A stretch of DNA of 5,145 bases, taken from NCBI GenBank assembly GCA_947629995.1, contig CANRFX010000082.1:1-5145 (forward strand), written 5' to 3'. The position numbers and the translations under genes are program-made. Shown piece by piece: positions 1-5,145 of the stretch. The notes under the pieces were generated by a model. That model ran no database searches and was not told the origin of the DNA. It saw only the letters and a program-made list of their open reading frames with translations. Every line of letters begins with the position of its first letter. Position 1 is the first letter of the stretch. This DNA comes from an uncultured Clostridia bacterium (GTDB lineage Bacteria > Bacillota > Clostridia > TANB77 > CAG-508).

Positions 1-36
1 CTAATTATATTATAACAGAAAAAAATATAAAAAAGT

Positions 37-58
37 ATTACATTTTTATTACATTTTT
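37..58. repeat. Short tandem direct repeat downstream of spoVB
   Basis: Two adjacent identical 11-base copies of ATTACATTTTT (37-47 and 48-58) lie just beyond the stop codon of the spoVB-like gene. The first 64 bases of the window are otherwise AT-rich, with no ORF and no convincing hairpin terminator for the minus-strand gene. In DNA this AT-rich such a repeat may be chance, and no function is claimed. Confidence 0.4.
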
Positions 59-64
59 TAAGTT

Positions 65-1439
65 TTAAATAGATAAAATTTGATAAACACTTAGAATAAT
101 TAAAATGCAACAGCAAATAATTGTAAAATGTGACATTTTAAAATTAATAGCTTTATATAATTGAACATAACTAAATGTAAAATTAAAAATCTCACTTATT
201 ACAATTGATAAGAGATATCCTGTTAAACCTAAAATAGCTATAGTGAGTAGTAAATCTAAAATATTACAAAACATAACTTCAAACTGTTTGTTTAATCCTT
301 TCAACATACTGTCAATTATATTATCTAAATACATAAATAAAATGATGGGAGAGAGGATTTTAATATATTTACCGCACTCTAAGTTCTGGAATATTTTAAA
401 ACTAATGCTATTTGCAAAAATAAAAAATAAAAAAGATAGCAAAATAGAGAATATTGAAATTGTTAAAAAACCTTTTTTGCAAATTTCTAATATTCTTTTT
501 TTATAGTTTTTAACCATTAAACTTGTAAATTCAGGAATAAGCAATCTACTAAAAGATTGGAAAAATACATTGGGAAATAAAAGAATAGACATAGTCATCC
601 CATCTATTTTACCATATTCTGATAGAGCAATAGCATAAGGCAACCCAAATAAAGCAAGTCTATTTGGAATAATAAATTGCTTTAAAGTAGATAACCCAGA
701 ACGAATATATGATGTAATACATACTGGAAAAGAAATTTGCAAAATTTTTCTTGTAAAATTTATTTCTTTTATTTGTCGATTTGTAATTTTTAGTTTTTCC
801 ATTTTAAATATTATATATAATATAAAACAAGAAAAAATTTCTGAAATAACATCAGCTAAAATTAAATAGATACAAATAGATTCTATGGTTTTATTATTAT
901 TAATATTTAGTAGCAATATGCTTATAACAATTTTTATAATCAATTCAAATATTTGTGCAATAGCACTTTTGTAAGCTTTTCTTATAGCAGAAAAATATCC
1001 ATTTAAACTGCTAGAAAGAGCAATAAAGGGAAGTCCAAAAGAAATTATATAAAGTGGGGTAGGAGAGATCATAGATTTCAGCAATTTTTGAGAAATAAAG
1101 TTAGAAAACGCTAAAACAAGAATACTTGCTCCTAAACCTAAAATTAAAGAAAAAATACGGCAAGCTTTAAATGCTTTTAAACCATCTAAGAAATTTCCAT
1201 TTTCAAATTGTTCAGAAACAAGGTATGTACAAGCAAGACTTAAGCCAGAAGTAGCTAAAGTAATAGCAAATAAATAAACAGACATAACTAAGTTAAAAAT
1301 TCCGAAGTGCTTCTGAACCAATTTTGCGAGATACATATAAACCAAAAATCATTCCCATACTTTTCATAATTAAGCCTGTTATAGTTAATATAGTTCCATT
1401 TATAAAAAATTTTTTTGTTCTTTTCAATATATTCACCAT
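65..1439 (-). CDS. spoVB: Stage V sporulation protein B-like flippase (MATE/MOP superfamily), containing one +1 frameshift site
   Basis: Predicted multi-pass membrane protein of the SpoVB/polysaccharide-flippase group (MOP superfamily, relatives of MurJ). In endospore formers SpoVB acts during spore cortex formation, probably moving lipid-linked precursors across the forespore outer membrane. Translation from ATG 1439 gives MVNILKRTKKFFINGTILT, then a hydrophobic helix (about residues 12-36), VSRKIGSEAL, and an in-frame CGG as codon 46; the zero frame stops at TAA three codons later. Skipping one base (the C at 1304) continues as GIFNLVMSVY and LATSGLSLACTYLVSE, typical of the family, then about a dozen hydrophobic segments to the TAG at 65. 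The corrected product is about 457 aa, somewhat shorter than the roughly 500-520 aa usual for SpoVB, so the C-terminus may lack a helix. There is no strong Shine-Dalgarno before ATG 1439; GTG 1436 is an alternative start. A plain ORF reading would start wrongly at TTG 1345, losing the first helix. Family call firm; exact substrate inferred. Confidence 0.85.
1301..1305 (-). other. Putative +1 frameshift site T-CGG-A in spoVB
   Basis: On the minus strand the codons read GAA GCA CTT CGG AAT TTT TAA. The upstream frame, fixed by ATG 1439, puts CGG at codon 46, with a stop three codons on. Removing the C gives GCA CTT GGA ATT TTT AAC (A-L-G-I-F-N), which joins the N-terminal helix to the conserved LVMSVY segment without gap or overlap. 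The pentamer TCGGA is identical to the two dpaB sites. I see no Shine-Dalgarno-like stimulator as in prfB and no obvious downstream hairpin. Whether translation really shifts here is inference; the extra base is read directly. Confidence 0.75.
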
Positions 1440-1463
1440 TAAATAATTATTTATTCTTTAATT

Positions 1464-1493
1464 TGAATATGAATAATAAATAAAAAGATATAA
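1464..1493 (-). promoter_or_regulatory. Candidate sigma-E-like promoter for spoVB
   Basis: On the minus strand, TTATATC (1493-1487) is followed after 15 bases by CATATTCA (1471-1464). This resembles the mother-cell sigma-E pattern (KMATATT, 14-15 bases, CATACAnT), with two mismatches in the -35 and two in the -10. It would start transcription about 18 bases before ATG 1439. spoVB of Bacillus subtilis is sigma-E dependent, so the match makes sense, but AT-rich DNA produces such matches easily. Confidence 0.3.
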
Positions 1494-1497
1494 AATC

Positions 1498-1528
1498 ACT
1501 TTCAAAATTTACATAATTTCATATTATA
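1498..1528 (+). promoter_or_regulatory. Possible sigma-K-like -10 element upstream of dpaB
   Basis: CATATTATA at 1520-1528 fits the sigma-K -10 pattern CATAnnnTA, and sigma-K drives the dipicolinate synthase operon in Bacillus. The nearest AC for a -35 (1498-1499) is 20 bases upstream, longer than the usual 16-17, so only half of the promoter is convincing. The rest of the 128-base gap between spoVB and dpaB (1440-1567) shows nothing else apart from the opposing candidate promoter and the dpaB ribosome binding site. Confidence 0.2.
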
Positions 1529-1546
1529 TATAAATGACTTATTACG

Positions 1547-1554
1547 AAAGGAGG
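1547..1554 (+). promoter_or_regulatory. Ribosome binding site of dpaB
   Basis: AAAGGAGG is a near-perfect Shine-Dalgarno sequence. It lies 13 bases before TTG 1568 and 10 before ATT 1565. An in-frame TAA at 1562-1564 excludes any start further upstream, so the gene must use a non-ATG start. TTG 1568 is preferred despite the long spacing because ATT is a rare initiator. Confidence 0.7.
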
Positions 1555-1567
1555 AAATAAATAAATT

Positions 1568-2148
1568 TTGGAAGTAAAAGATAAAACAATAGGATTTGCA
1601 TTAACTGGCTCATTTTGTACATTTAAAAAGACAATACCAAAAATGAAAGAACTAATTAAAAAAGGTGCAAAAATTTTACCAATTATGTCATATAACAGTT
1701 ATTCATTAGATACTAAATTTGGAAAAGCAACAGAATTTATTGAAGAAATAGAAAATATAACAGGAGAAAAAATTATTCATACTATTCAAGATGCTGAACC
1801 AATAGGACCCAAAAAATTAACAGATATTATGGTTATTGCACCTTGTTCTCGGAAATACCATATCAAAACTTGCCTGTGATATTATTGATACTCCAGCATT
1901 AATGGCAGCTAAATCACATTTAAGAAATCGGATATCCGTTAGTAATTGCACCATCAACTAATAATGGCTTAAGTGGTAATGCAGAAAATTTAGGAAAATT
2001 ACTTAATAGAAGAAATTATTATTTTGTACCTTTTAAACAAGATAATCCAATTACTAAACCTAGATCAATTGTATTTGATTTTGATTATCTTATAAAAACT
2101 ATAGAATATGCATTAGATGGGGAACAGATTAGTCCTATCTTATTATAA
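1568..2148 (+). CDS. dpaB: Dipicolinate synthase subunit B, containing two +1 frameshift sites
   Basis: Flavoprotein-like subunit (SpoVFB) that with DpaA makes dipicolinic acid from dihydrodipicolinate in the mother cell; calcium dipicolinate fills the spore core. The first segment (codons 1-94) has the family start, KTIGFALTGSFCTF, then MVIAPCS, and meets an in-frame CGG at 1850; the zero frame ends at TGA 1877. After a one-base skip it reads GNTISKLACDIIDTPALMAA and KSHLRN (26 codons) and meets a second in-frame CGG at 1929 (zero-frame stop TAA 1959). After a second skip it reads GYPLVIAPSTNNGLSGNAE and YFVPFKQDNPITKP to TAA 2146-2148. The corrected product is 192 aa, close to the roughly 200 aa of B. 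subtilis SpoVFB, and appears colinear with it at both junctions as I recall that sequence. No dpaA lies beside it, unlike the usual dpaA-dpaB operon. Read conventionally it would be a 103-aa pseudogene; the two identical insertions argue against simple decay. Confidence 0.88.
1849..1853 (+). other. Putative +1 frameshift site T-CGG-A, first in dpaB
   Basis: Codons read CCT TGT TCT CGG AAA TAC in the zero frame, with a TGA nine codons after the CGG starts. Skipping C1850 gives TCT GGA AAT ACC (S-G-N-T), the conserved glycine-containing turn after the MVIAP strand in DpaB proteins (B. subtilis has T-G-N-S at the same place). Same pentamer as the other two sites. The extra base is read directly; recoding is inferred. 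Confidence 0.8.
1928..1932 (+). other. Putative +1 frameshift site T-CGG-A, second in dpaB
   Basis: In the frame set by the first shift, 26 codons on, the codons read AGA AAT CGG ATA TCC and reach TAA at 1959-1961. Skipping C1929 gives AGA AAT GGA TAT CCG TTA GTA (R-N-G-Y-P-L-V), matching the R-N-x-x-P-V-V strand of the family in length. The site also starts a 10-base palindrome, CGGATATCCG (1929-1938), which has no counterpart at the other two sites and is probably incidental. Confidence 0.8.
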
Positions 2149-2152
2149 AATA

Positions 2153-2193
2153 AAAAGTATAGAAGATTGTTTTAATTAATCTTCTATACTTTT
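2153..2193. terminator. Bidirectional intrinsic terminator between dpaB and the recombinase gene
   Basis: A perfect 16-base inverted repeat (2153-2168 and 2178-2193; arm AAAAGTATAGAAGATT) with a 9-base loop lies between the convergent genes. On each strand the hairpin ends in a T run provided by its own arm, so it can serve both directions. The right arm holds the stop codon and last codon of the recombinase gene (stop at 2184-2186), so terminator and coding sequence overlap. Confidence 0.8.
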
Positions 2194-3167
2194 GCTAATG
2201 GGTTGTTTTCAACAGCCTTTTTGACTTGTTCATTACTTACATGAGTATAGATTTCAGTAGTAGAAATGCTTTCATGTCCTAATAATTCTTGAAGAGCTCT
2301 TATATCAACTTTTCCATATTGGTACATTAATGTTGCAGCAGTATGCCTTAACTTATGAACAGAATATTTTTTTGTATCTAATCCTGCAACTTGTAATTTG
2401 TTTTTTACAACATTTTCAACAGTTCTATTACTAATTCTAGACCTTCTTTCACTTAAAAAAAGAGCTTTTTCAGAATATTTGTTATCACGTTTTATTGCTT
2501 CTTTTGGGCGAACTTTAATATAATCATTAATAGCTTTTATGCAAGAATTATTCAAGTAAATTGTTCTTTCTTTATTTCCTTTACCAATTACAGTTAACCT
2601 ACGTTCTTTAAAATTAATATCATTAATATTAATGCCTACTAATTCAGAAAGACGCATACCACAATTTAAAAATAAAGTAATAATTGCATAGTCCCTTTCA
2701 GAATTCCTGTTATCTTCATTTGAAGTAGCTGCTAAAAGTCTTTTACTATCATCTAATGATAAATACTTAGGTAATCTTTTATCTAATTTAGGAGTTTCTA
2801 AATCTTGGGCTGGATTAGTATCTATTAATTTAGCCTTTCGACTTAAATATTTAAAAAATATTCTAATAGTTGAAATTTTTCTTGCTCTAGTAGTAGATTT
2901 ACTATGGTATTCATGCATTAAATAGGATATAAATGCATGTATATCATCTAACGTAATTTTTTTAACAGTATCAAGTGTTAAATCATTAATCTTAATTTCT
3001 TTGAGATCAGTTTCATCTGTCATATTAAAATGAATTTTTATAAATTTAAAAAACATTGCTAAATCATAATTATATTCTTTTATGCTATTAGGTGATTTAT
3101 TTAAAATAGTAATAGAATAATCTAAAAATGAATTAATAAATTCTGGATTATCTTCTCGTTTAATCAT
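2184..3167 (-). CDS. Tyrosine recombinase, XerC/XerD type
   Basis: Complete 327-aa site-specific recombinase. An N-terminal SAM-like core-binding domain (about 8-120; SPNSIKEYNYDL, TRARKISTIRIFFKYL) is followed by the catalytic domain (about 135-325). The full catalytic set is visible: R172 (GMRLSELVG), K196 (IGKGNKER), H271 and R274 (HKLRHT), H298 (LGHES) and nucleophile Y307 (EIYTHV). Length and motifs fit the XerC/XerD/XerA group of Firmicutes, which resolves chromosome dimers at dif; a mobile-element integrase of the same fold cannot be excluded, but no attachment repeats or phage genes are in view. The start at ATG 3167 is supported by GGAG (3174-3177) six bases upstream. The 21 arginines use no CGG, and the trinucleotide is absent from the whole coding strand. 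It stands alone as a single-gene unit. Assignment to XerC or XerD by eye is not possible. Confidence 0.93.
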   Translation of the reverse strand: MIKREDNPEFINSFLDYSITILNKSPNSIKEYNYDLAMFFKFIKIHFNMTDETDLKEIKINDLTLDTVKKITLDDIHAFISYLMHEYHSKSTTRARKISTIRIFFKYLSRKAKLIDTNPAQDLETPKLDKRLPKYLSLDDSKRLLAATSNEDNRNSERDYAIITLFLNCGMRLSELVGININDINFKERRLTVIGKGNKERTIYLNNSCIKAINDYIKVRPKEAIKRDNKYSEKALFLSERRSRISNRTVENVVKNKLQVAGLDTKKYSVHKLRHTAATLMYQYGKVDIRALQELLGHESISTTEIYTHVSNEQVKKAVENNPLAKV

Positions 3168-3195
3168 ATTTTTCTCCGTTTCTTCTTTTAATAAT

Positions 3196-3207
3196 ATTAT
3201 AATAGCA
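3196..3207 (-). promoter_or_regulatory. Candidate extended -10 promoter of the recombinase gene
   Basis: On the minus strand, TGCTATTATAAT holds an extended -10 (TGC-TATTAT) overlapping a perfect TATAAT, about 30 bases before ATG 3167. No good -35 is seen at the standard distance, consistent with an extended -10 promoter. Sigma-A use is inferred from the consensus only. Confidence 0.4.
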
Positions 3208-3242
3208 CTTTTATATAAAAAATAAAAGACAAATTCTAAAAA

Positions 3243-3254
3243 TAATACGTATTA
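3243..3254. promoter_or_regulatory. 12-base palindrome in the divergent intergenic region
   Basis: TAATACGTATTA is a perfect palindrome between the divergent recombinase and bile salt hydrolase genes, upstream of both candidate promoters. It could be an operator, but no regulator gene is nearby and a short AT-rich palindrome can arise by chance. The rest of the 3168-3383 gap shows only the two promoters and ribosome binding sites. Confidence 0.25.
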
Positions 3255-3307
3255 AGGAAAATCTAATCTTAAAAATTAAAAAAAATGGTAATTTATGTGA
3301 TATTTTA

Positions 3308-3336
3308 TTGCAAATATATAGAATTTATGATATTAC
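3308..3336 (+). promoter_or_regulatory. Sigma-A-type promoter of the bile salt hydrolase gene
   Basis: TTGCAA (3308-3313), a 17-base spacer and TATTAC (3331-3336), with an upstream TGA making an extended -10. The segment from 3308 to 3334 matches the one before the fic gene (4483-4509) at 25 of 27 positions, which supports a real promoter. The predicted leader is about 40 bases, followed by the AAGGAAGG ribosome binding site at 3368-3375. Confidence 0.6.
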
Positions 3337-3383
3337 AGTAGTAAGAATAATAAATATAGATTATAAAAAGGAAGGTAATAAAT

Positions 3384-4358
3384 ATGTGTACTGCAATAAC
3401 TTATAATACAAAGGATCATTATTTTGGAAGAAATTTTGATTTAGAATTTTCATATAAGGAAACTGTTACGATAACTCCTCGTAATTATCCATTTAGATTT
3501 AAAAATGTAAATGATATTGATAAACATTATGCTATTATAGGTATGGCATATGTATCAGATAATTATCCACTTTATTATGACGCTATAAACGAAAAAGGAT
3601 TGGCTATGGCTGGATTAAATTTTCCAACTAATGCTGACTACAAAGAAGAAAAAAACGATAAAGATAATATCGCTTCATTTGAATTTATTCCATGGATTTT
3701 ATCCCAATGTTCTAATATTGAAGAAACAAGAAAATTATTAAACAAAATCAACATATCAAAAATCAGTTTTAGTGAACAATTACAAGCTTCTCCATTACAT
3801 TGGATTATCTCTGACAGAGGAAATTCAATAACTGTTGAAAGCGTAAAAGAAGGATTAAAAATATATGATAATCCGGTTGGTGTTCTTACTAATAATCCAA
3901 CTTTTGATATTCAAATGTTTAATTTAAACAATTATATGAGTTTATCTATTGAACCACCGGAAAATAATTTTTCAAAAAAATTAAATTTTGATACATATAG
4001 TCGTGGTATGGGAGCATTAGGATTACCAGGAGATTTATCATCTGCTTCAAGATTTGTTAAAGCAACATTTACAAAGATGAACTCAATTTCTGGTGATTCA
4101 GAAGCTGAAAGTATTAGTCAATTTTTTCATATTTTAGGTTCGGTAGAGCAACAAAGAGGTTGTGTACATATGGGAGAGGATAAGTATGAAATAACTATCT
4201 ATAGCTCTTGTTGTAATATGGATAAAGGTATATATTATTATACAACTTATGAAAATAGTCAAATTACTGGTATAGATATTTTTAAGGAAAATTTAGATGG
4301 AACAGAATTAATAAATTATGATTTAATAAAAAGACAACAAATATATATGCAAAATTAA
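3384..4358 (+). CDS. bsh: Bile salt hydrolase (choloylglycine hydrolase, Ntn family)
   Basis: Complete 324-aa cytoplasmic N-terminal-nucleophile hydrolase that splits glycine or taurine from conjugated bile acids; family lengths are about 316-338. The start is fixed because Cys2 must become the N-terminal nucleophile after Met removal; AAGGAAGG lies 8 bases upstream. Active-site residues recognised from the Clostridium perfringens enzyme: C2, R16 and D19 (FGRNFDLE), N79 (AGLNFP), N170/N171 (LTNNPTFD) and R223 (SSASRFV). The Asn in AGLNFP, where penicillin V acylases have Tyr, favours bile salts over penicillin V. The loop S206-R207-G208 fits the S-R-x motif reported for glycine-preferring enzymes, so glycine conjugates may be favoured; this is inference. 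There is no signal peptide. It is a single-gene unit with its own promoter and terminator. It implies life in a vertebrate gut. There is no in-frame CGG and no frame break. Confidence 0.94.
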   Translation: MCTAITYNTKDHYFGRNFDLEFSYKETVTITPRNYPFRFKNVNDIDKHYAIIGMAYVSDNYPLYYDAINEKGLAMAGLNFPTNADYKEEKNDKDNIASFEFIPWILSQCSNIEETRKLLNKINISKISFSEQLQASPLHWIISDRGNSITVESVKEGLKIYDNPVGVLTNNPTFDIQMFNLNNYMSLSIEPPENNFSKKLNFDTYSRGMGALGLPGDLSSASRFVKATFTKMNSISGDSEAESISQFFHILGSVEQQRGCVHMGEDKYEITIYSSCCNMDKGIYYYTTYENSQITGIDIFKENLDGTELINYDLIKRQQIYMQN

Positions 4359-4374
4359 ATACTTAAACAGTATA

Positions 4375-4395
4375 CTGCAATATAGGCATTTGCAG
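4375..4395 (+). other. Small hairpin after bsh
   Basis: CTGCAA (4375-4380) and TTGCAG (4390-4395) form a 6-bp stem with a 9-base loop, 16 bases after the bsh stop codon. No clean T run follows directly. It may stabilise the 3' end, or be chance; the stronger terminator lies 33 bases further on. Confidence 0.3.
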
Positions 4396-4427
4396 ATTTT
4401 GATAAAATTTTTTAAAATACAAATAAG

Positions 4428-4471
4428 AATTATACATGTTTTAAAAATATGTATAATTTTTTGATTTTTTT
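4428..4471 (+). terminator. Intrinsic terminator of bsh
   Basis: A perfect 10-base inverted repeat (AATTATACAT at 4428-4437 and ATGTATAATT at 4449-4458) with an 11-base loop is followed by T runs at 4457-4462 and 4465-4471. The stem is AU-rich and so weak, but the arrangement is standard for such a low-GC genome. It separates bsh from the fic promoter. Confidence 0.65.
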
Positions 4472-4482
4472 ATACATATTAA

Positions 4483-4511
4483 TTGAAAATATATAAAATT
4501 TATGATATTTT
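4483..4511 (+). promoter_or_regulatory. Sigma-A-type promoter of the fic gene
   Basis: TTGAAA (4483-4488), a 17-base spacer and TATTTT (4506-4511), with a TGA giving an extended -10. The first 27 bases match the bsh promoter at 25 positions (differences at 4486 and 4496). The initiation site would be close to the GGAGG ribosome binding site at 4520-4524, so the leader is very short. Confidence 0.5.
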
Positions 4512-4532
4512 ATATATATGGAGGTTTTAAAA

Positions 4533-5145
4533 ATGAAATTAGAAATGTTACCATATAAAAATGTTGATTTAAAAACTAAAAAAATTTTAGAACAATTAAC
4601 AATTTCTTCAAGGGCCCTAGCAGAGTTAAAAGGATATGCAAATACTATTCCAAATATGCATATTTTAATAAATGCTGTAACTATAAATGAAGCTAAGGAT
4701 AGTAGCGCTATTGAGAACATAGTTACAACTCACGACGACATTTATAAAGTTCTTACAGAAAGTGGTTATAAAGAAGAAAATGCAAAAGAAGTTGTTGATT
4801 ATAGAAATGCTATTTGGAATGGATTTGAACAAATAAAAAAAGATGGCTATATTAATACAAATACAATTATTAAAATACAAGGTATTATTGAACACAATAA
4901 TGCGGGAATTAGAAAATTACCCGGAACTGAACTTAAAAATTCTATTACTGGAGAAACTATTTATACTCCTCCTCAAAATGAACAAGAAATAAGAGCATAT
5001 TTAAAAAATTTAGAAGACTTCATTAATGATGATAAGGATAATATAGATCCATTAATAAAAGTATGTTTAATACATTATCAGTTTGAAAGTATACATCCTT
5101 TTTATGATGGAAATGGAAGAACGGGAAGAATTTTAAATATTTTAT
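4533..5145 (+). CDS. Fic-domain protein (probable AMPylator), 3' end beyond the window
   Basis: First 204 residues of a Fic-family protein, which usually transfers AMP from ATP to a hydroxyl of a target protein. The N-terminal helical region carries RALAELKGYA and EAKDSSAIENI; within the latter, S57-SAI-E61-N62 fits the (S/T)xxxE(G/N) inhibitory helix that blocks ATP, here N-terminal to the core (class II). GIRKLPGTELKN (125-136) is the usual flap region. The catalytic motif HPFYDGNGRTGR (188-199) is complete, with H188, D192, N194 and both arginines R196 and R199. The ORF is open to the edge; relatives of this type often continue about 150 residues with a winged-helix region. ATG 4533 is 8 bases after GGAGG; an in-frame ATG at 4518 overlaps that site and is less likely. 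No antitoxin gene precedes it, which agrees with a built-in inhibitory helix. The target is unknown. Confidence 0.92.
   Translation, partial: MKLEMLPYKNVDLKTKKILEQLTISSRALAELKGYANTIPNMHILINAVTINEAKDSSAIENIVTTHDDIYKVLTESGYKEENAKEVVDYRNAIWNGFEQIKKDGYINTNTIIKIQGIIEHNNAGIRKLPGTELKNSITGETIYTPPQNEQEIRAYLKNLEDFINDDKDNIDPLIKVCLIHYQFESIHPFYDGNGRTGRILNIL

Noticed and set aside
243..506. Plus-strand ORF of 87 codons
   Set aside because: Lies wholly antisense to the spoVB-like gene, has no ribosome binding site and no recognisable protein.
65..1345. spoVB read as a 426-aa protein starting at TTG 1345
   Set aside because: That start lies inside the true N-terminal region read in the wrong frame; its first 14 residues are unlike the family, while the frame from ATG 1439 supplies the missing helix and joins exactly at the CGG site.
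1568..1879. dpaB as an ordinary pseudogene or a 103-aa short protein
   Set aside because: The full family sequence continues after each site with no internal stop, deletion or substitution of key segments, and both lesions are the same inserted base in the same pentamer.
1301..1932. The three extra C bases as sequencing or assembly errors
   Set aside because: Not excluded, but less likely: many other T-GGA contexts in the window (for example near 1720, 3424, 3604, 4815 and 5110) carry no insertion, and no homopolymer is involved. Raw reads would settle it.
1301..1932. Simple reassignment of CGG to another amino acid (as in some Firmicutes)
   Set aside because: Reading CGG as any amino acid leaves the frame unchanged and ends at a stop within 3 to 10 codons at each site; only a one-base shift restores the proteins.
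1929..1938. Palindrome CGGATATCCG as a frameshift-stimulating hairpin
   Set aside because: It could form only a 3-bp stem, and the other two sites have no counterpart.
2184..3383. Mobile element or attachment site around the tyrosine recombinase
   Set aside because: No flanking direct repeats, tRNA gene, phage or transfer genes are visible, and I could not recognise a dif-like 28-mer in the flanks.
4430..4895. Two minus-strand ORFs of 96 and 76 codons
   Set aside because: Antisense shadows of the fic gene and its leader; low-complexity hydrophobic translations typical of reversed AT-rich coding DNA.
1..5145. CRISPR array, rRNA, tRNA or riboswitch
   Set aside because: No regularly spaced repeats, no cloverleaf and no conserved RNA motif could be found by reading either strand.

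Overview
The window is very AT-rich (roughly a quarter G+C by eye), has strong purine-rich ribosome binding sites, and carries two sporulation-type genes (spoVB-like and dpaB) beside a bile salt hydrolase. This suggests a low-GC, endospore-forming, gut-associated member of the Firmicutes, probably an uncultured Clostridia lineage. Stop codon use looks standard: TGA ends zero-frame reading in dpaB, and TGG falls at plausible Trp positions.

Layout, left to right: (1) a spoVB-like membrane flippase gene on the minus strand (65-1439), divergent from (2) dpaB, dipicolinate synthase subunit B, on the plus strand (1568-2148). dpaB converges across a shared hairpin terminator (2153-2193) on (3) a complete Xer-type tyrosine recombinase on the minus strand (2184-3167). 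A 216-bp divergent intergenic region separates that from (4) a complete bile salt hydrolase on the plus strand (3384-4358), followed by an AU-rich terminator. (5) A Fic-domain protein (4533 to the window edge, plus strand) is cut off by the end of the window. The last two genes are preceded by almost identical promoter segments (25 of 27 bases).

The main observation concerns the two sporulation genes. Each looks broken in a plain ORF reading but is otherwise intact. spoVB needs one +1 shift and dpaB needs two. All three shifts have the same form: one extra C immediately before a GGA codon, giving the pentamer T-CGG-A, with CGG sitting in the zero-frame A site. Skipping that C restores a full-length protein that follows its family with one Gly at each site (A-L-G-I-F, C-S-G-N-T, R-N-G-Y-P). 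Across about 1,500 codons in the five genes, these are the only in-frame CGG codons. About 50 Arg residues all use other codons, every other CGG triplet is out of frame, and the three remaining genes have no frame disruption. The simplest hypothesis is that CGG is unassigned or very poorly decoded in this organism and acts as a +1 frameshift signal (C skipped, or CGGA read as Gly), not that the genes are pseudogenes.

How the genes fit together: SpoVB and DpaB both serve endospore maturation (cortex precursor transport; dipicolinic acid synthesis in the mother cell). Xer, bile salt hydrolase and Fic appear to be independent single-gene units.
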